The notes under the pieces: generated by a model
Told to the model about the DNA's origin: nothing
The model's input: only the letters and a program-made list of their open reading frames with translations
Database searches by the model: none
Shown: one piece after another, positions 1 through 9,866 of the stretch
Numbering within the stretch: the first letter of the stretch is position 1
Layout of the letters: each line of letters begins with the position of its first letter
Source: Pseudomonas putida
GTDB lineage: Bacteria > Pseudomonadota > Gammaproteobacteria > Pseudomonadales > Pseudomonadaceae
Length of the DNA stretch: 64,000 nt
Direction of reading: 5' to 3'
NCBI RefSeq assembly: GCF_005080685.1
Contig: NZ_CP039371.1
Coordinates: 3,410,001-3,474,000, forward strand
Program-made: the position numbers and the translations under genes

Positions 1-574
1 CGGTGAACGGGATCACACCGGTGATGGACAGGATCGACGGTGGCAAGCTGGCCGGGTTGGCCTGCAGTTGCGCTGCCGAGGAGGAAAGGCCCAGTGCCCA
101 CACGGCACCGAGGCCCAGATAAGCGGCAGCACCCGCGGCGCGGTAGTCCATCTTAAGGTCGGTGCGGCGCGCCAGGGCCCGAACCAGCAGCCCGCCGAAC
201 ACCAGCGACAGGCCCCAGTTGAGCAACGAGGCGAGCATCGAGATCAGCGCCACCCAGCACACTGCCGAGCGGCCATTGCGCGGGATGCGTGCCAGCCGGT
301 CGATCAGCCGCGCCGCGGGCGGCGAGCTGGCCACCACATAGCCGCCGATGACCACGAAGGCCATCTGCATGGTGAACGGGATGAGGCTCCAGAAGCCATC
401 GCCGAAGGCCTTGGCGGTGTCGAGGGGCTTGGCGCCCATGGCCAGGGCGCCGATGCATACCAGCAGTACGGCGAGGGCGGCGAACACCCAGGAGTCGGGG
501 AACCAGCGTTCTGCCCAATTGGAGCAGCGCAGGGCAAAGCGGGCGGAGCGGCTGTCTTGAATTTCAGCGGCCAC
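1..574 (-). CDS. atoE: Short-chain fatty acid transporter, AtoE family (3' end cut by window)
   Basis: Inner-membrane carrier expected to import short-chain fatty acids such as acetoacetate or butyrate, feeding the CoA transferase encoded just upstream. The visible part is the N-terminal ~191 residues. A short cytoplasmic start (VAAEIQDSRSARFALRC) is followed by hydrophobic segments, including the family-typical stretch PFTMQMAFVVIGGYVVA. The start is a GTG at 574 with an AAGGAAG Shine-Dalgarno 6-8 bases upstream; no ATG fits this frame. Family members are about 470 residues, so roughly 60% lies beyond the window edge. It probably shares a transcript with atoDA, although a strong REP hairpin lies between. 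The family call is from recalled similarity. Confidence 0.8.
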   Translation of the reverse strand, partial: MAAEIQDSRSARFALRCSNWAERWFPDSWVFAALAVLLVCIGALAMGAKPLDTAKAFGDGFWSLIPFTMQMAFVVIGGYVVASSPPAARLIDRLARIPRNGRSAVCWVALISMLASLLNWGLSLVFGGLLVRALARRTDLKMDYRAAGAAAYLGLGAVWALGLSSSAAQLQANPASLPPSILSITGVIPFT

Positions 575-631
575 AACATCTTCCTTTTATTGGTCTTATC
601 GGTTTGAACGCAGATTGGAGCTAAACACAAA

Positions 632-713
632 AACCCTGTGGGAGCGGGCTTGCCCGCGAATGCGAGGGTGAATTCACCGACGCATTCGCGGGCAAGCCCG
701 CTCCCACAGGGTT
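632..713. repeat. REP-type inverted repeat between atoA and atoE
   Basis: A perfect 33-bp inverted repeat (arms 632-664 and 681-713) around a 16-bp loop. Each arm contains the P. putida REP core GGGAGCGGGCTTGCCCGCG. It lies in the gap between the CoA transferase genes and the transporter, where such a hairpin could weaken read-through or protect the upstream message from 3' decay. There is no T-tract, so it is not a classical terminator. Confidence 0.9.
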
Positions 714-731
714 AGCCTGCGGCTTGTGTAA

Positions 732-1388
732 TCAGAAGGTCATTTCCTTCACATCGTCAGGCACGATCAGCTTGCCCGCAGTCTTTTCGATGATCTCTTC
801 AACGCTCACGCCCGGTGCGGTCTCGCGCAGGATGAAAGCGCCGTCTTCGATTTCCAGGTAAGCGAGGTCGGTCAGCACCTTGCGGATGCAACCGGCGCCG
901 GTCAGCGGCAGGCTGCACTGGGGCAGCAGCTTGGACTCGCCATCCTTGGAGGCGTGGGTCATGGTGACGATGATGTTCTCGGCACCGGCCACCAGGTCCA
1001 TCGCCCCGCCCATGCCCTTGACCAGCTTGCCGGGAATCATCCACGAGGCGATGTTGCCTTGCACATCGACCTCGAAGGCACCCAGTACGGTCAGGTCGAC
1101 ATGGCCACCCCGGATCATGGCGAACGACTGGGCCGAATCGAAGATCGAGGCGCCGCGGCGGGCGGTGACGGTCTGTTTACCGGCGTTGATCATGTCGGCA
1201 TCGATGGTGCCTTCGGTGGGGAACTCGCCCATGCCGAGCAGGCCGTTTTCCGACTGCAACATCACGTCCATGTCGGCGGGCACGTAGTTGGCCACCAGGG
1301 TCGGGATGCCGATGCCGAGGTTGACGTAGTAACCGTCCTTGAGTTCGCGGGCAACGCGTTGAGCCATCTGTTCGCGGGTCAGTGCCAT
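732..1388 (-). CDS. atoA: 3-oxoacid (acetoacetyl) CoA-transferase subunit B
   Basis: Beta subunit of a family I CoA transferase that moves CoA between an acyl-CoA (succinyl- or acetyl-CoA) and acetoacetate or a similar short-chain acid in the cytoplasm. The 218-residue protein has the normal length. It carries the signature SENGLLGMG, whose Glu is the catalytic residue forming the glutamyl-CoA thioester, and the glycine-rich NLGIGIPTL near the N terminus. It lies 35 bp downstream of the alpha subunit and before atoE. Substrate cannot be fixed from sequence; scoB is an equally used name. Confidence 0.92.
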   Translation of the reverse strand: MALTREQMAQRVARELKDGYYVNLGIGIPTLVANYVPADMDVMLQSENGLLGMGEFPTEGTIDADMINAGKQTVTARRGASIFDSAQSFAMIRGGHVDLTVLGAFEVDVQGNIASWMIPGKLVKGMGGAMDLVAGAENIIVTMTHASKDGESKLLPQCSLPLTGAGCIRKVLTDLAYLEIEDGAFILRETAPGVSVEEIIEKTAGKLIVPDDVKEMTF

Positions 1389-1423
1389 GGTCAGGATCTC
1401 TTTGTTGTTCTGATGGATGGCGC

Positions 1424-2122
1424 TCAGGCCTTGACGGTGCGCTTTTCGATACGTTTTTCGAAGGTGCCGACGATCACCCGGTCGACGAAGATGCCGGGGG
1501 TGTGGATCTCGCTGGGCAGCAGCACACCGGGCTCGACGATTTCCTCGACCTCGACCACGGTGATCTTGCCGGCGGTGGCAGCCAGCGGGTTGAAGTTCTG
1601 CGCGGTGTTGCGGTACACCACGTTGCCGTAGTGGTCGGCCTTCCAGCCCTTGACGATGGCGAAGTCACCCGTGATGGATTCTTCGAGGATGTACTGGCGC
1701 CCGCTGAATTCACGCACTTCCTTGCCTTCGGCAACTGGCGTGCCATAGCCGGTGGCAGTGAAAAAGGCCGGGATGCCGGCACCACCGGCACGCATTTTCT
1801 CGGCCAGAGTGCCTTGCGGGGTGAGTTCCACTTCCAGTTCGCCGCTGAGCAACTGACGTTCGAACTCGGCGTTTTCGCCCACGTAGGAGGCGATCATCTT
1901 GCGGATCTGCCGATCCTCGAGCAGCACGCCCAGGCCGAAGCCGTCGACGCCGCAGTTGTTGGACACGACCGTCAGGCCCTTCACGCCACGGCGCTTGATT
2001 TCGGCGATGAGGTTTTCGGGGATGCCGCACAGGCCAAAACCACCGGCCAGCACTGTCATGTTGTCGGTCAGGCCTTCGAGGGCCTCTTCATAGGTTGCTA
2101 CGCGCTTGTCCAGTCCGGCCAT
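1424..2122 (-). CDS. atoD: 3-oxoacid (acetoacetyl) CoA-transferase subunit A
   Basis: Alpha subunit partner of the adjacent beta subunit; the heterodimer activates acetoacetate to acetoacetyl-CoA. The chosen ATG at 2122 gives 232 residues beginning [15 protein letters not shown], the usual family N terminus, and is preceded by AAGGCGGA. An upstream in-frame extension (to 2248) is rejected because it is hydrophilic, unlike the family and lacks a ribosome binding site. The glycine-rich CoA-binding motif [12 protein letters not shown] is present around residues 25-37. First gene of a minus-strand atoD-atoA-atoE transcript diverging from a LysR gene. scoA is an alternative name. Confidence 0.92.
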   Translation of the reverse strand: MAGLDKRVATYEEALEGLTDNMTVLAGGFGLCGIPENLIAEIKRRGVKGLTVVSNNCGVDGFGLGVLLEDRQIRKMIASYVGENAEFERQLLSGELEVELTPQGTLAEKMRAGGAGIPAFFTATGYGTPVAEGKEVREFSGRQYILEESITGDFAIVKGWKADHYGNVVYRNTAQNFNPLAATAGKITVVEVEEIVEPGVLLPSEIHTPGIFVDRVIVGTFEKRIEKRTVKA

Positions 2123-2218
2123 GCTGATCCGCCTTTTGTAGTTGTTTAACCGACGAGGCTGTCGGTGAGCGTGTGCAGGCATCTTCACCGCTGGCGACTG
2201 ATTTGTTAATTTTGTTTT

Positions 2219-2233
2219 AATCATCGATTGATA
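2219..2233. promoter_or_regulatory. Candidate LysR operator in the atoD/lysR divergent gap
   Basis: The 140-bp divergent gap (2123-2262) is AT-rich in its lysR-proximal half, unlike its surroundings. It contains an interrupted palindrome ATCA-TCGAT-TGAT that also fits the LysR-box pattern T-N11-A (2221-2233). Its position, about 30 bp from the LysR start codon, suits autoregulation and control of the atoDAE promoter. Inference from pattern only. Confidence 0.4.
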
Positions 2234-2262
2234 ATTTTTACAAAACAACGATTGGGCCTGCC

Positions 2263-3168
2263 ATGAACGTCAAGCAACTGCGTGCCTTCGTCACCGTGGC
2301 CAAATACCAGAGCTTCGCCCAGGCGGGCGAGCACCTGCACGTCTCGCAACCTGCGCTGAGCCTGACCATCAAGGCCCTGGAGGAAAACCTCGGCGGTGCC
2401 CTGCTCACCCGCACCACTCGCAGCGTCAGCCTCACCACCGAGGGTGAAGTCTTGCTGCCGCTGGCCAGGCGTCTGCTGGCCGACTGGGACGACACCGAGG
2501 AAATGCTGCGCCAGCGCTTCACCCTGCAACTGGGCCGGGTTTCGGTGGCGGCGATGCCGGCCTTCGCCGGCAACCTCTTGCCCCATGGGCTCAAGGTGTT
2601 TCGCCAGCACTACCCAAAGGTCAACGTCACCGTCCACGACGTGATCAACGAGCAGGTGCTGGAACTGGTGCGCCACCGCCGCGTCGAACTGGGCATCGGC
2701 TTCGAACCGGACAACACCGAGGGGCTGCACTTTCATCCGCTGTACAACGACCGTTTCGTCGCGGTGGTGCCTGCCGACTCCCCGCTGGCACAACTGCCCC
2801 AGACGACTTGGACGCAGCTGCTGGCCGAAGATTTCGTCGCCCTGCAGCGGCCTTCGGCGGTGCGCCTGCTGCTGGAGCAGAACGTCGCCGCGCGCCACGG
2901 CAAGCTCACGGTAGCCTTCGAAAGCCATCAGCTGGCGACCGTCGGCCGCATGGTCGCCAGTGGCCTGGGCGTGAGCGCGGTACCGGCGCTGTGCATCAAC
3001 CAGATGCAGGAGCTGGGCGCACGTTGCGTGAAACTGGTAGAACCGACCGTCGAGCGACGTATCGGCGTGATCGCGTTGAGCGACCATACACTTTCCACCG
3101 CCGCGCAGGCGCTGTTGGAAGTCCTGCTTACCCATACCCGTATACCGGAGGTGACATGCGCTACGTGA
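2263..3168 (+). CDS. LysR-family transcriptional regulator
   Basis: Cytoplasmic DNA-binding regulator of 301 residues, normal for LysR proteins. The N-terminal winged helix-turn-helix (residues ~3-62) reads [24 protein letters not shown], with the usual S-Q-P-A-L-S recognition helix. The rest is the periplasmic-binding-protein-like effector domain. It is divergent from the atoDAE genes, the classic arrangement for a regulator of its neighbours, and overlaps the aldo/keto reductase start by 13 bp, so it may also be translationally coupled to that gene. The effector is unknown; an acyl-CoA or short-chain acid is a guess. Confidence 0.9.
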   Translation: MNVKQLRAFVTVAKYQSFAQAGEHLHVSQPALSLTIKALEENLGGALLTRTTRSVSLTTEGEVLLPLARRLLADWDDTEEMLRQRFTLQLGRVSVAAMPAFAGNLLPHGLKVFRQHYPKVNVTVHDVINEQVLELVRHRRVELGIGFEPDNTEGLHFHPLYNDRFVAVVPADSPLAQLPQTTWTQLLAEDFVALQRPSAVRLLLEQNVAARHGKLTVAFESHQLATVGRMVASGLGVSAVPALCINQMQELGARCVKLVEPTVERRIGVIALSDHTLSTAAQALLEVLLTHTRIPEVTCAT

Positions 3169-3977
3169 AACTGGCAGATACCCAGGTTCCGGCCATCGGC
3201 CAGGGAACCTGGTACATGGGCGAAGACCCTGGCCGCAAGGCCGCCGAGGTCAAGGCCCTGCAACAGGGTGTCGATCAGGGCCTGACCCTGATCGACACTG
3301 CCGAGATGTACGCCGAGGGCGGTGCCGAAGTGGTGGTCGGCCAAGCAATCGCCGGGCGCCGCGACCAAGTGTTCCTGGTCAGCAAGGTCTACCCGCACAA
3401 CGCCAGCCGGCGCGGTGTGCCTGCCGCATGCGAACGCAGCCTCGTGCGCCTGGGCACGGACTGCATCGACCTGTACCTGCTGCACTGGCGGGGCCAGTAC
3501 CCGCTGGAGGAAACCGTCGAAGCCTTCGAACGCCTGCGCGAGCAAGGCAAGATCCGCCATTGGGGTGTGTCCAACTTCGATACCGATGACCTGCGCGAAC
3601 TGCATCACCCGGCGTGCGCCACCAACCAGGTGCTATACAACCCGGCGCAGCGCGGTATCGAATTCGACCTGCTGCCGTGGAGCCGCAACCATGCCTTGCC
3701 GACCATGGCCTACTGCCCGCTGGCCCAGGCGGGCCAGTTGCTGCACCATCCGGCGCTGGCCGAGATCGGCGAGCGCCATGGCGCCACCCCGGCGCAGGTG
3801 AGCCTGGCCTGGGTGACCCGTGACAAGGATGTGATCGCCATCCCCAAGGCGGTCTCGCCCGAACACGTGCGCCTGAATGCGGCGGCCGCCGCCTTGACCT
3901 TGACCTGCGAGGATCTGCGCGCCATCGACCGGGCGTTCCCGGCGCCGACGCGCAAGCAGCGCCTGGCGATGGTCTGA
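3156..3977 (+). CDS. Aldo/keto reductase
   Basis: NADPH-dependent oxidoreductase of the AKR superfamily, 273 residues, cytoplasmic. Family motifs are visible: [13 protein letters not shown] (catalytic Asp and Tyr), the lysine in LVSKVYP, the histidine in LYLLHW, and the NADP-binding [13 protein letters not shown] near the C terminus. The ATG at 3156 ([12 protein letters not shown]) is chosen because it follows GGAGGTGAC; it lies inside the 3' end of the LysR gene. The longer upstream frame is a shadow of that regulator. The substrate is unknown. It resembles the YeaE/2,5-diketogluconate reductase-like subgroup, but that is only a guess. Confidence 0.88.
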   Translation: MRYVKLADTQVPAIGQGTWYMGEDPGRKAAEVKALQQGVDQGLTLIDTAEMYAEGGAEVVVGQAIAGRRDQVFLVSKVYPHNASRRGVPAACERSLVRLGTDCIDLYLLHWRGQYPLEETVEAFERLREQGKIRHWGVSNFDTDDLRELHHPACATNQVLYNPAQRGIEFDLLPWSRNHALPTMAYCPLAQAGQLLHHPALAEIGERHGATPAQVSLAWVTRDKDVIAIPKAVSPEHVRLNAAAAALTLTCEDLRAIDRAFPAPTRKQRLAMV

Positions 3978-3989
3978 TCGATCGCGCCA

Positions 3990-4026
3990 GCCTCATCGCC
4001 AGCATGGGCTTTACCGGCGATGAGGC
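3990..4026. terminator. Convergent hairpin between aldo/keto reductase and dnaE2
   Basis: An 11-bp stem (GCCTCATCGCC / GGCGATGAGGC) separated by 15 bases lies in the 57-bp gap between two convergent genes. It lacks a clear T-tract but is well placed as a bidirectional transcript end. Confidence 0.55.
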
Positions 4027-4034
4027 CCGTGACT

Positions 4035-7000
4035 TCAGTGGAAATCCCGACTGCGCACATCCAGCCCCTGAAGCAACGGGCTGATATCCTCCAAGCGCCG
4101 CGCTATCAAATGACGCACCCCATTCTCCTGCTCCAGCCGCCCGCTCACCTTGAGCAGTTGCGAGCCCACCAGCGCCTGCCGCTGGCGCTCGGCCAGGTCA
4201 CGCCAGACCACTACGTTAAGCATGCCGAACTCATCTTCGAGAGTCACGAAGGTCACCCCGCTGGCGGTCTGAGGGCGCTGGCGGCCGACCACCAGGCCTG
4301 CCACCGCGATGTTATCGCCATGCGCCAGCCCGGCAAGCTCCGTCGAACTGCGACAGCCCAGCGCACGTAGGCGAGCACGCAGCAGTGTCAGCGGATGCGG
4401 CCCCAACGTGGTGCCCAGGGTGTGGTAGTCGGCGAACAGGTCTTGGGCGACCGAGGGGGCGGGTAACGCCACCGCGACTTCCGCCACCGGTTCGACCTGC
4501 GCGAACAACGGCAATTGCGCTTGCACCGCCGCTACCTGCCAGCGCGCCTGGTGGCGATTACCCGCCAGGGCGCGCAAGGCACCCGCATCGGCCAGGCGGG
4601 CGCGGGCACGGCCGTCGAGCCCGGCACGCAGGCACAGGTCCTCGACATCGCGCCAGGGGCGCTGCGCCCTCGCCTGCTCCAGGCGCCGCGCGTCATCCTC
4701 GGCAAAGCCGCGGATCTGCCGCAGCCCCAGGCGGATCGACAGGTCGCCGCCAGGGTCGGGCTCCAGGGTGCAGTCCCACTCGCTGTGCAACACATCCACC
4801 GGGTGCACCTGTATCCCCTGGCGGCGCGCTTCCTGCAGCAACTGGTCGGGGCTGTAGAAGCCCATTGGCCAGCTGTTGACCAGTGCACAGGTGAAGATCG
4901 CCGGCTCGTGGCATTTGAGCCAACTGCTGGCGTAGCACAGCAAGGCGAAACTGGCGGCGTGGGACTCGGGGAAACCATAGCTGCCGAACCCCTTGATCTG
5001 CTCGAAGATCCGCTCGGCGAAGGCCTGTTCGTAGCCATTGCGCAACATGCCCTGGATCAGGCGCAGGCGGTGCGGCTCGAGGCCGCCGTGGCGCTTCCAG
5101 GCGGCCATGCTGCGGCGTAACTGGTCGGCTTCGCCAGGGCTGTAGTCAGCGGCGACCATGGCCAGCTCCATGACCTGTTCCTGGAACAACGGCACGCCCA
5201 GGGTCCGCTCGAACACCGCCTCGAGCGCCGGTGACGGGTAGCTTACCGGCTCCTCGCCCAGGCGCCGACGCAGGTAGGGATGAACCATGTCGCCCTGGAT
5301 CGGCCCGGGGCGCACGATCGCCACCTCGATGACCAGGTCGTAGAAGGTCTGCGGCCTGAGCCGCGGCAGCATGGCCATCTGCGCCCGCGACTCGATTTGG
5401 AACACGCCCATGGTCTCGGCGCGGCTGATCATCGCGTAGGTGGCCTGGCACTCGGCGGGAATGCTGGCCAGGGTCAACTGCCTCCCACGATGGCGGTGCA
5501 CCAGTTCGAAACAGCGGCGCAAGGCACTGAGCATACCCAGGGCCAGCACATCGACCTTGAGCAGGCCGACCATGTCGAGGTCGTCCTTGTCCCACTGGAT
5601 GACCGTACGCTCGGCCATCGCCGCATTTTCCACTGGCACCAGCCGATCGAGCGGCTGTTCGCTGATGACGAAACCGCCTGGGTGCTGCGACAGGTGCCGG
5701 GGGAAACCGATCAACTGCCCCGCCAGCACCAGGATGCGCCGCAACGAGGGGCTGTCCGCCTCGAAACCGGCCTCCGCCAGCCGCGACGCATCGGGAATCC
5801 GATCGCTCCAGCGCCCGCAACATTTGGCCAGGGCATCGACCTGATCGGCGGGCAGCCCCAGGGTACGGGCCACATCGCGTACCGCGCCAGCGGCGTGATA
5901 GGTGCTGACCACCGCAGTAAGGGCGGCGCGATGCCGGCCATAGCGGCGAAACACGTACTGGATCACCTGCTCGCGCCGGTCATGCTCGAAGTCCACGTCG
6001 ATATCCGGCGGCTCGTTGCGCTCGCGGGACAGGAAGCGCTCGAACAACAGGCGATGCTGCATGGGGTCGAGTTCGGTGATGCCCAGCACGAAGCACACCA
6101 CCGAGTTGGCCGCCGAGCCACGGCCCTGGCAGAGGATATGCTCACTGCGCGCGTAGGCGACGATATCGTGGACGGTGAGAAAGTAACTTTCGTAACCCAG
6201 TTCCTCGATCAGCGCCAGCTCGCCTTCGAGCACCTCGCGCACCTTGTCGCTTGCCCCCTGCGGCCAGCGCAGGGGCAAGCCGCGCAGGCACAATTCACGC
6301 AACCAGCTGGCTGGCGTATACCCCTCGGGCACCAGTTCGCGGGGATACTGATATTTCAGCTCACTGAGGTCGAACTGGCAGCGCTCGGCGATCACCAGGG
6401 TCTCGGCCAACAAGTCTGGCGCATACAGCTCGGCCAGTTGCTCGCGGCTGCGCAAGTGGCGCTCGCCATTGGCGAACAGGAAGCGCCCCGCCTCGGCCAC
6501 CGCGCAATGCTGACGCAAAGCGGCCATGCAGTCCTGCAGGGCGCGGCGCCCCCGCACATGCATGTGCACATCGCCACAGGCGACGGCGCGAATGCCCAAC
6601 TGCGCCGCCAACGCACGCAAGCGCGCCAGGCGTTGCGGGTCGTCACTACCGCGGTGCATGTGCACGGCCAGCCACAAGCGCTCGCCGAACAGCGCCAGCA
6701 GGGTGCGGCCTGCGCTGACATCGCTGTCGGGGTCGGCGACCCACAGCGCCAGTAGGCCTTGGTGATGTGCTTGCAGGTCGTCCGGCAGCAATTGGTAGTC
6801 GCCCTTTTCGGCTCGACGCCGGGCCCGGGTGATCAATGCACAGAGGTTCTGGTAGCCGGTCAGGTTCTCCACCAGCAGGACCAGCTTCGCGCCGCCGTGC
6901 ACACGCATTTCACTGCCGACGATCAACCGCAGCCCGTGCGTCTTGGCCGCCTGCCAGGCGCGCACGATGCCGGCCAGGGTGCATTCGTCGGTGATCGCCA

Positions 7001-7115
7001 GGGCCTGGTAGCCTTGCTCCCGGGCGCGCAGGAACAATTCGTCGGCGCTCGAGGCGCCGCGCTGGAAGCTGAAGTTGGACAGGCAGTGCAGCTCTGCATA
7101 CCCCTCGCCACTCAT
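4035..7115 (-). CDS. dnaE2: Error-prone DNA polymerase DnaE2 (ImuC)
   Basis: SOS-induced C-family polymerase that, with ImuA and ImuB, performs mutagenic translesion synthesis. The protein has 1026 residues, the usual length. It starts with a PHP domain ([18 protein letters not shown]), then the polymerase palm with the acidic motif [13 protein letters not shown], the helix [18 protein letters not shown], and a C-terminal OB fold ([16 protein letters not shown]). The ATG at 7115 overlaps the imuB stop by 4 bp (ATGA), which fixes the start and indicates translational coupling; the longer upstream frame is only an extension. Last gene of the lexA2-imuA-imuB-dnaE2 operon. Confidence 0.95.
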   Translation of the reverse strand: MSGEGYAELHCLSNFSFQRGASSADELFLRAREQGYQALAITDECTLAGIVRAWQAAKTHGLRLIVGSEMRVHGGAKLVLLVENLTGYQNLCALITRARRRAEKGDYQLLPDDLQAHHQGLLALWVADPDSDVSAGRTLLALFGERLWLAVHMHRGSDDPQRLARLRALAAQLGIRAVACGDVHMHVRGRRALQDCMAALRQHCAVAEAGRFLFANGERHLRSREQLAELYAPDLLAETLVIAERCQFDLSELKYQYPRELVPEGYTPASWLRELCLRGLPLRWPQGASDKVREVLEGELALIEELGYESYFLTVHDIVAYARSEHILCQGRGSAANSVVCFVLGITELDPMQHRLLFERFLSRERNEPPDIDVDFEHDRREQVIQYVFRRYGRHRAALTAVVSTYHAAGAVRDVARTLGLPADQVDALAKCCGRWSDRIPDASRLAEAGFEADSPSLRRILVLAGQLIGFPRHLSQHPGGFVISEQPLDRLVPVENAAMAERTVIQWDKDDLDMVGLLKVDVLALGMLSALRRCFELVHRHRGRQLTLASIPAECQATYAMISRAETMGVFQIESRAQMAMLPRLRPQTFYDLVIEVAIVRPGPIQGDMVHPYLRRRLGEEPVSYPSPALEAVFERTLGVPLFQEQVMELAMVAADYSPGEADQLRRSMAAWKRHGGLEPHRLRLIQGMLRNGYEQAFAERIFEQIKGFGSYGFPESHAASFALLCYASSWLKCHEPAIFTCALVNSWPMGFYSPDQLLQEARRQGIQVHPVDVLHSEWDCTLEPDPGGDLSIRLGLRQIRGFAEDDARRLEQARAQRPWRDVEDLCLRAGLDGRARARLADAGALRALAGNRHQARWQVAAVQAQLPLFAQVEPVAEVAVALPAPSVAQDLFADYHTLGTTLGPHPLTLLRARLRALGCRSSTELAGLAHGDNIAVAGLVVGRQRPQTASGVTFVTLEDEFGMLNVVVWRDLAERQRQALVGSQLLKVSGRLEQENGVRHLIARRLEDISPLLQGLDVRSRDFH

Positions 7116-8529
7116 GCGAACCACCCTTGCAGCCATAGCGGCCCGGGCGCTGCGAGGTCGCGATAGGCCCAGCCGCGCAAGCCTTCGCGGGTTTCGATGC
7201 GGTAGTAATCGCGCCGCACATCGCCACCGTCCCACCAACCGGACTCGATCCGTTCGGCATGCCCAAGCAGGCGATGACCGCCCTCGCCCAACGCCAGCGG
7301 TGCCGGCAACAACCAGCCTGGGCGACTGCCCGGCAGTACCGGCAATGCGCCCAGACCGCCCCGCTCCGTGGCCTGCCAGGCACACTCGGGGCGGTGATCG
7401 GCTTCGGCGCGCAGGCCCTTGACGGCGTCATCGCCCAGCCGTGCCCGCAGGCGCTCGCGCAACTGCTCCCAGGGCTGCAACTGCTGGGCACGCGGGTCGA
7501 ACAGGGCCTTGTGCTGCGGCACGAACGCCGGCAGGTCGTCGGCCACCAGGCGCAGATTGCGCACCGGTGCCGGTATCTGCAGGGGCTCGAGCCGCCCTCG
7601 TGCCAGCTCGAACAGCATCGCCGCATCGCGTTCGGCCGCCAGCAGCCCGACCTTGAGCAAGGTGTCTGGCCCCTCGGCATGCTCCAAATGCAGGCAAAAG
7701 CGCTGCACGCCACAGTCGCGCCCGGCCAGGAAGGCCGCCAGGTCATTGAGCAGACGGCGCAGCGGGAACAACAGCGCCTGATGCGACTCGACGTCGAAAT
7801 TCAATTCAAGCCGGGCCTCGAAGCGATCCGGCGGCTGGTAGAAGTCCAACCCCAGGCTGCGCTGGCCAAGCAACTGGTCCAGGTGCAACTGCACCTGGGC
7901 GGCAAAGCGTTTGGCCAGGGCATCGCGGGGCAAGGCCAGGACCTCACCCAGCCGGCGCAGCCCCATGCGTGAAAGGGCCTCGGCGGCGTCATGCGGTAGC
8001 CCGACGCGCTCGATGGGCATACCTGCCAACGCCTCGCGGGTCCGCTGCGGGCACGTCAGGGCGAGGCCATCGTGACCATTGGCAAGCATGCGTGCGGCAA
8101 CCGGGTTGGTGGCCAGCACGATGCGCTGGCGCAACCCCAGCGCAGCCAGTTCCTGGCGCAGCCGTGCCTCGAAGGCAGGCCAAGGACCGAACAATTGCAG
8201 GCTCGAGCCCACCTCCAGCAGCAAGGCGCGGGGTAATGCAGGCTGACCTGGGCGCTGTAGCGGTAGGCCCACGCCGCCAGCAGCTGTTGCAATTGCTCGA
8301 TACGAGCCGGCTCTACCTCGACGCAGGCGAAGCCATCGGCCAGGGCGCGGGCTGCGGTGAGCGTCTGCCCCGCACGCAGGCCCAAGGCCTGGGCGGCCGG
8401 GTTGACCGCCTGCAGGACGCGGCGCTGGGTCGGCCCGTTGACCAGTACCAGTGGGCTATCGGGGTCGGGGCGCTCGCGCAGGACCGAGTCGAGCGCCAGC
8501 TGCGGCAGGAGAATACAGGCCCAGAGCAT
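7112..8529 (-). pseudogene. imuB: ImuB, Y-family polymerase-like protein, frameshifted
   Basis: Inactive Y-family polymerase homologue that bridges ImuA, DnaE2 and the beta clamp. Two frames together make one protein of about 472 residues. The N-terminal part begins MLWACILLPQLALDSVL at 8529; the rest continues from RALLLEVGSSLQLFGPW in another frame to 7112. The break is at the four-G run 8230-8233 (CCCC on the coding strand). One added C restores ...SLHYP-RALLLEV..., the expected reading. The stop overlaps the dnaE2 start. Because all other operon members are intact, a sequencing deletion is likelier than a real lesion. If real, the mutasome would be inactive. Confidence 0.9.
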
Positions 8530-8535
8530 GCGCCA

Positions 8536-9156
8536 TCAGCCCCGCCCTGGGCAGGGGATGGCCCCAGCCGGCGGCAGGCCACCCTTGCACTTGAGCACCC
8601 GCCATTGCGCCGGGCGGGTATCGATGGCGATGCGCAACGCAGCCGGTGACGGATTGTGCGCCGCCTGTTGCGGGCGGCAGGCGAAAGCCAGGGCCTGCCC
8701 GGTTTCGGCCGCCACCTGCAGGCGCCGCAACGCGCGGTCGTCGGCACGCTCCGGCCAGCACAGCACCGCAGCGCAACTCCCGGAGCGCAGGCACTGTTCG
8801 GCGGCCCACAGGGCATCGGCCTGCCCGGCCTCCACCTGCACCAGCCAGCGCAGGTCCACGCCCGCCGCCTGCCAGGCCGGCGCGTAGGGGATGAAGGGAG
8901 GCGCCACCAGCACTACCCGACCGTTGTCGGCGCTTAGCCGCGCCAACGATGGCCAGAGCAGTTGCAGTTCGCCGCAGCCTGGGCTGGCCAGCAGCAGTTC
9001 GGTCAGCGCAGCCGCAGGCCAGCCGCCATCGGGCAAGCGCTCGTCGAGCTCGGCATGGCCGGTGGGCTGCAGCCCCTGTGGCCGCGTCTGGGCTTGCCGA
9101 CCACGCCATACCTGGCGCTGGTCGAGCAGCCGATCGAGGTCGACGACCGCGCCCAT
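8536..9156 (-). CDS. imuA: ImuA translesion synthesis protein (RecA/SulA-like)
   Basis: Accessory protein of the ImuA-ImuB-DnaE2 mutasome, 206 residues, distantly related to RecA and often annotated as SulA-like. Visible RecA-like features are LTELLLASPGCGELQLLWPSL around residues 50-70, in place of a normal Walker A, and RVVLVAPPFIPYAP as a core strand-loop. Its ATG overlaps the lexA2 stop by one base (TGATG), and its stop lies 6 bp before imuB, so the genes form one operon under LexA2. Confidence 0.9.
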   Translation of the reverse strand: MGAVVDLDRLLDQRQVWRGRQAQTRPQGLQPTGHAELDERLPDGGWPAAALTELLLASPGCGELQLLWPSLARLSADNGRVVLVAPPFIPYAPAWQAAGVDLRWLVQVEAGQADALWAAEQCLRSGSCAAVLCWPERADDRALRRLQVAAETGQALAFACRPQQAAHNPSPAALRIAIDTRPAQWRVLKCKGGLPPAGAIPCPGRG

Positions 9157-9773
9157 CAGTCACGCCTCAACAGGCCACAGAACACGCCTTCGATGCAGAA
9201 GTCGCGCTCCGGGCCGACTTCGATCGGGGCATAGGCTGGGTTACGTGGCAACAGCCGGTAGCCGCCGGGTTGGCGCTGCAAACGCTTGATGGTGACCTCG
9301 CCATCCAGCCGGGCGACCACGATCTGGCCGTCACGTGCGTCGGCTTGCTGGAGGATACCCACCAGATCGCCATCGTAGATGCCGTCATCGATCATCGAGT
9401 CGCCGCGCACCTTGAGCAGGTAGTCCGGGGTACGCCGGAACAGGCTGGGATCGAGCAGCAATTGCTCGTGAATACCCAGGTCGGGGCCGATCGGCGCACC
9501 GGCTGCGACCTGGCCCAGCACCGGGATTTCGAGGATTTCCGGGCGCCGCAAAGGCTCGGCCAGGCGGATGCCGCGCGCCTGGTTGGGCGTGACGTCGATG
9601 TAGCCGGCCTGGCACAGCGCCGTGATGTGCTTGCGCGCCACGCTGCGGGAGGCGAAGCCGAAGCGCGTGGCGATGTCGGCCAGGCTCGGCGGCTGGCCAT
9701 GATCGGCGATGCGCTCGCGGATGAAGCCGAGGATTGCCCGGCGTTTTGGGGTAAGGGTGTCCATGGAGTACAT
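9156..9773 (-). CDS. lexA2: SOS repressor LexA2
   Basis: Self-cleaving repressor of the mutagenesis cassette, 205 residues. The N-terminal winged helix (~1-70, SLADIATRFGFASRSVARKH) is followed by the S24 peptidase domain. The cleavage bond A91-G92 lies in VAAGAPIG, the nucleophile is S126 in RGDSM, and the general base is K163 in GEVTIKR. The upstream ATG (9773, MYSMDTL) follows GAAAAGAG at suitable spacing; the internal ATG at 9764 has no ribosome binding site. A palindromic operator overlaps the start codon, so the gene is probably autoregulated. It is distinct from the housekeeping LexA1, which is not in this window. Confidence 0.93.
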   Translation of the reverse strand: MYSMDTLTPKRRAILGFIRERIADHGQPPSLADIATRFGFASRSVARKHITALCQAGYIDVTPNQARGIRLAEPLRRPEILEIPVLGQVAAGAPIGPDLGIHEQLLLDPSLFRRTPDYLLKVRGDSMIDDGIYDGDLVGILQQADARDGQIVVARLDGEVTIKRLQRQPGGYRLLPRNPAYAPIEVGPERDFCIEGVFCGLLRRD

Positions 9774-9781
9774 TTGTACTC
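9766..9781. promoter_or_regulatory. LexA2 operator (GAGTAC-N4-GTACTC)
   Basis: A perfect 16-bp palindrome, GAGTAC-ATTT-GTACTC, overlaps the lexA2 start codon and sits just 3' of its Shine-Dalgarno sequence. It differs from the E. coli-type CTGT-N8-ACAG box. It resembles the AGTAC-N4-GTGCT motif that I recall being reported for P. putida LexA2. Binding here would repress the whole lexA2-imuAB-dnaE2 operon. Confidence 0.75.
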
Positions 9782-9866
9782 TTTTCGGGGCACACTGAAC
9801 AGCCCCCTTTATCGCCTGCTTTGGTTATCATCGTGGGGTGTTGTGTTTTTCTTGCCTGGATGCCTG

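Noticed and set aside
7112-8272. Intact 386-codon imuB from an internal start
   Set aside because: It would lack the conserved N terminus, which is present in the adjacent frame; one base joins them.
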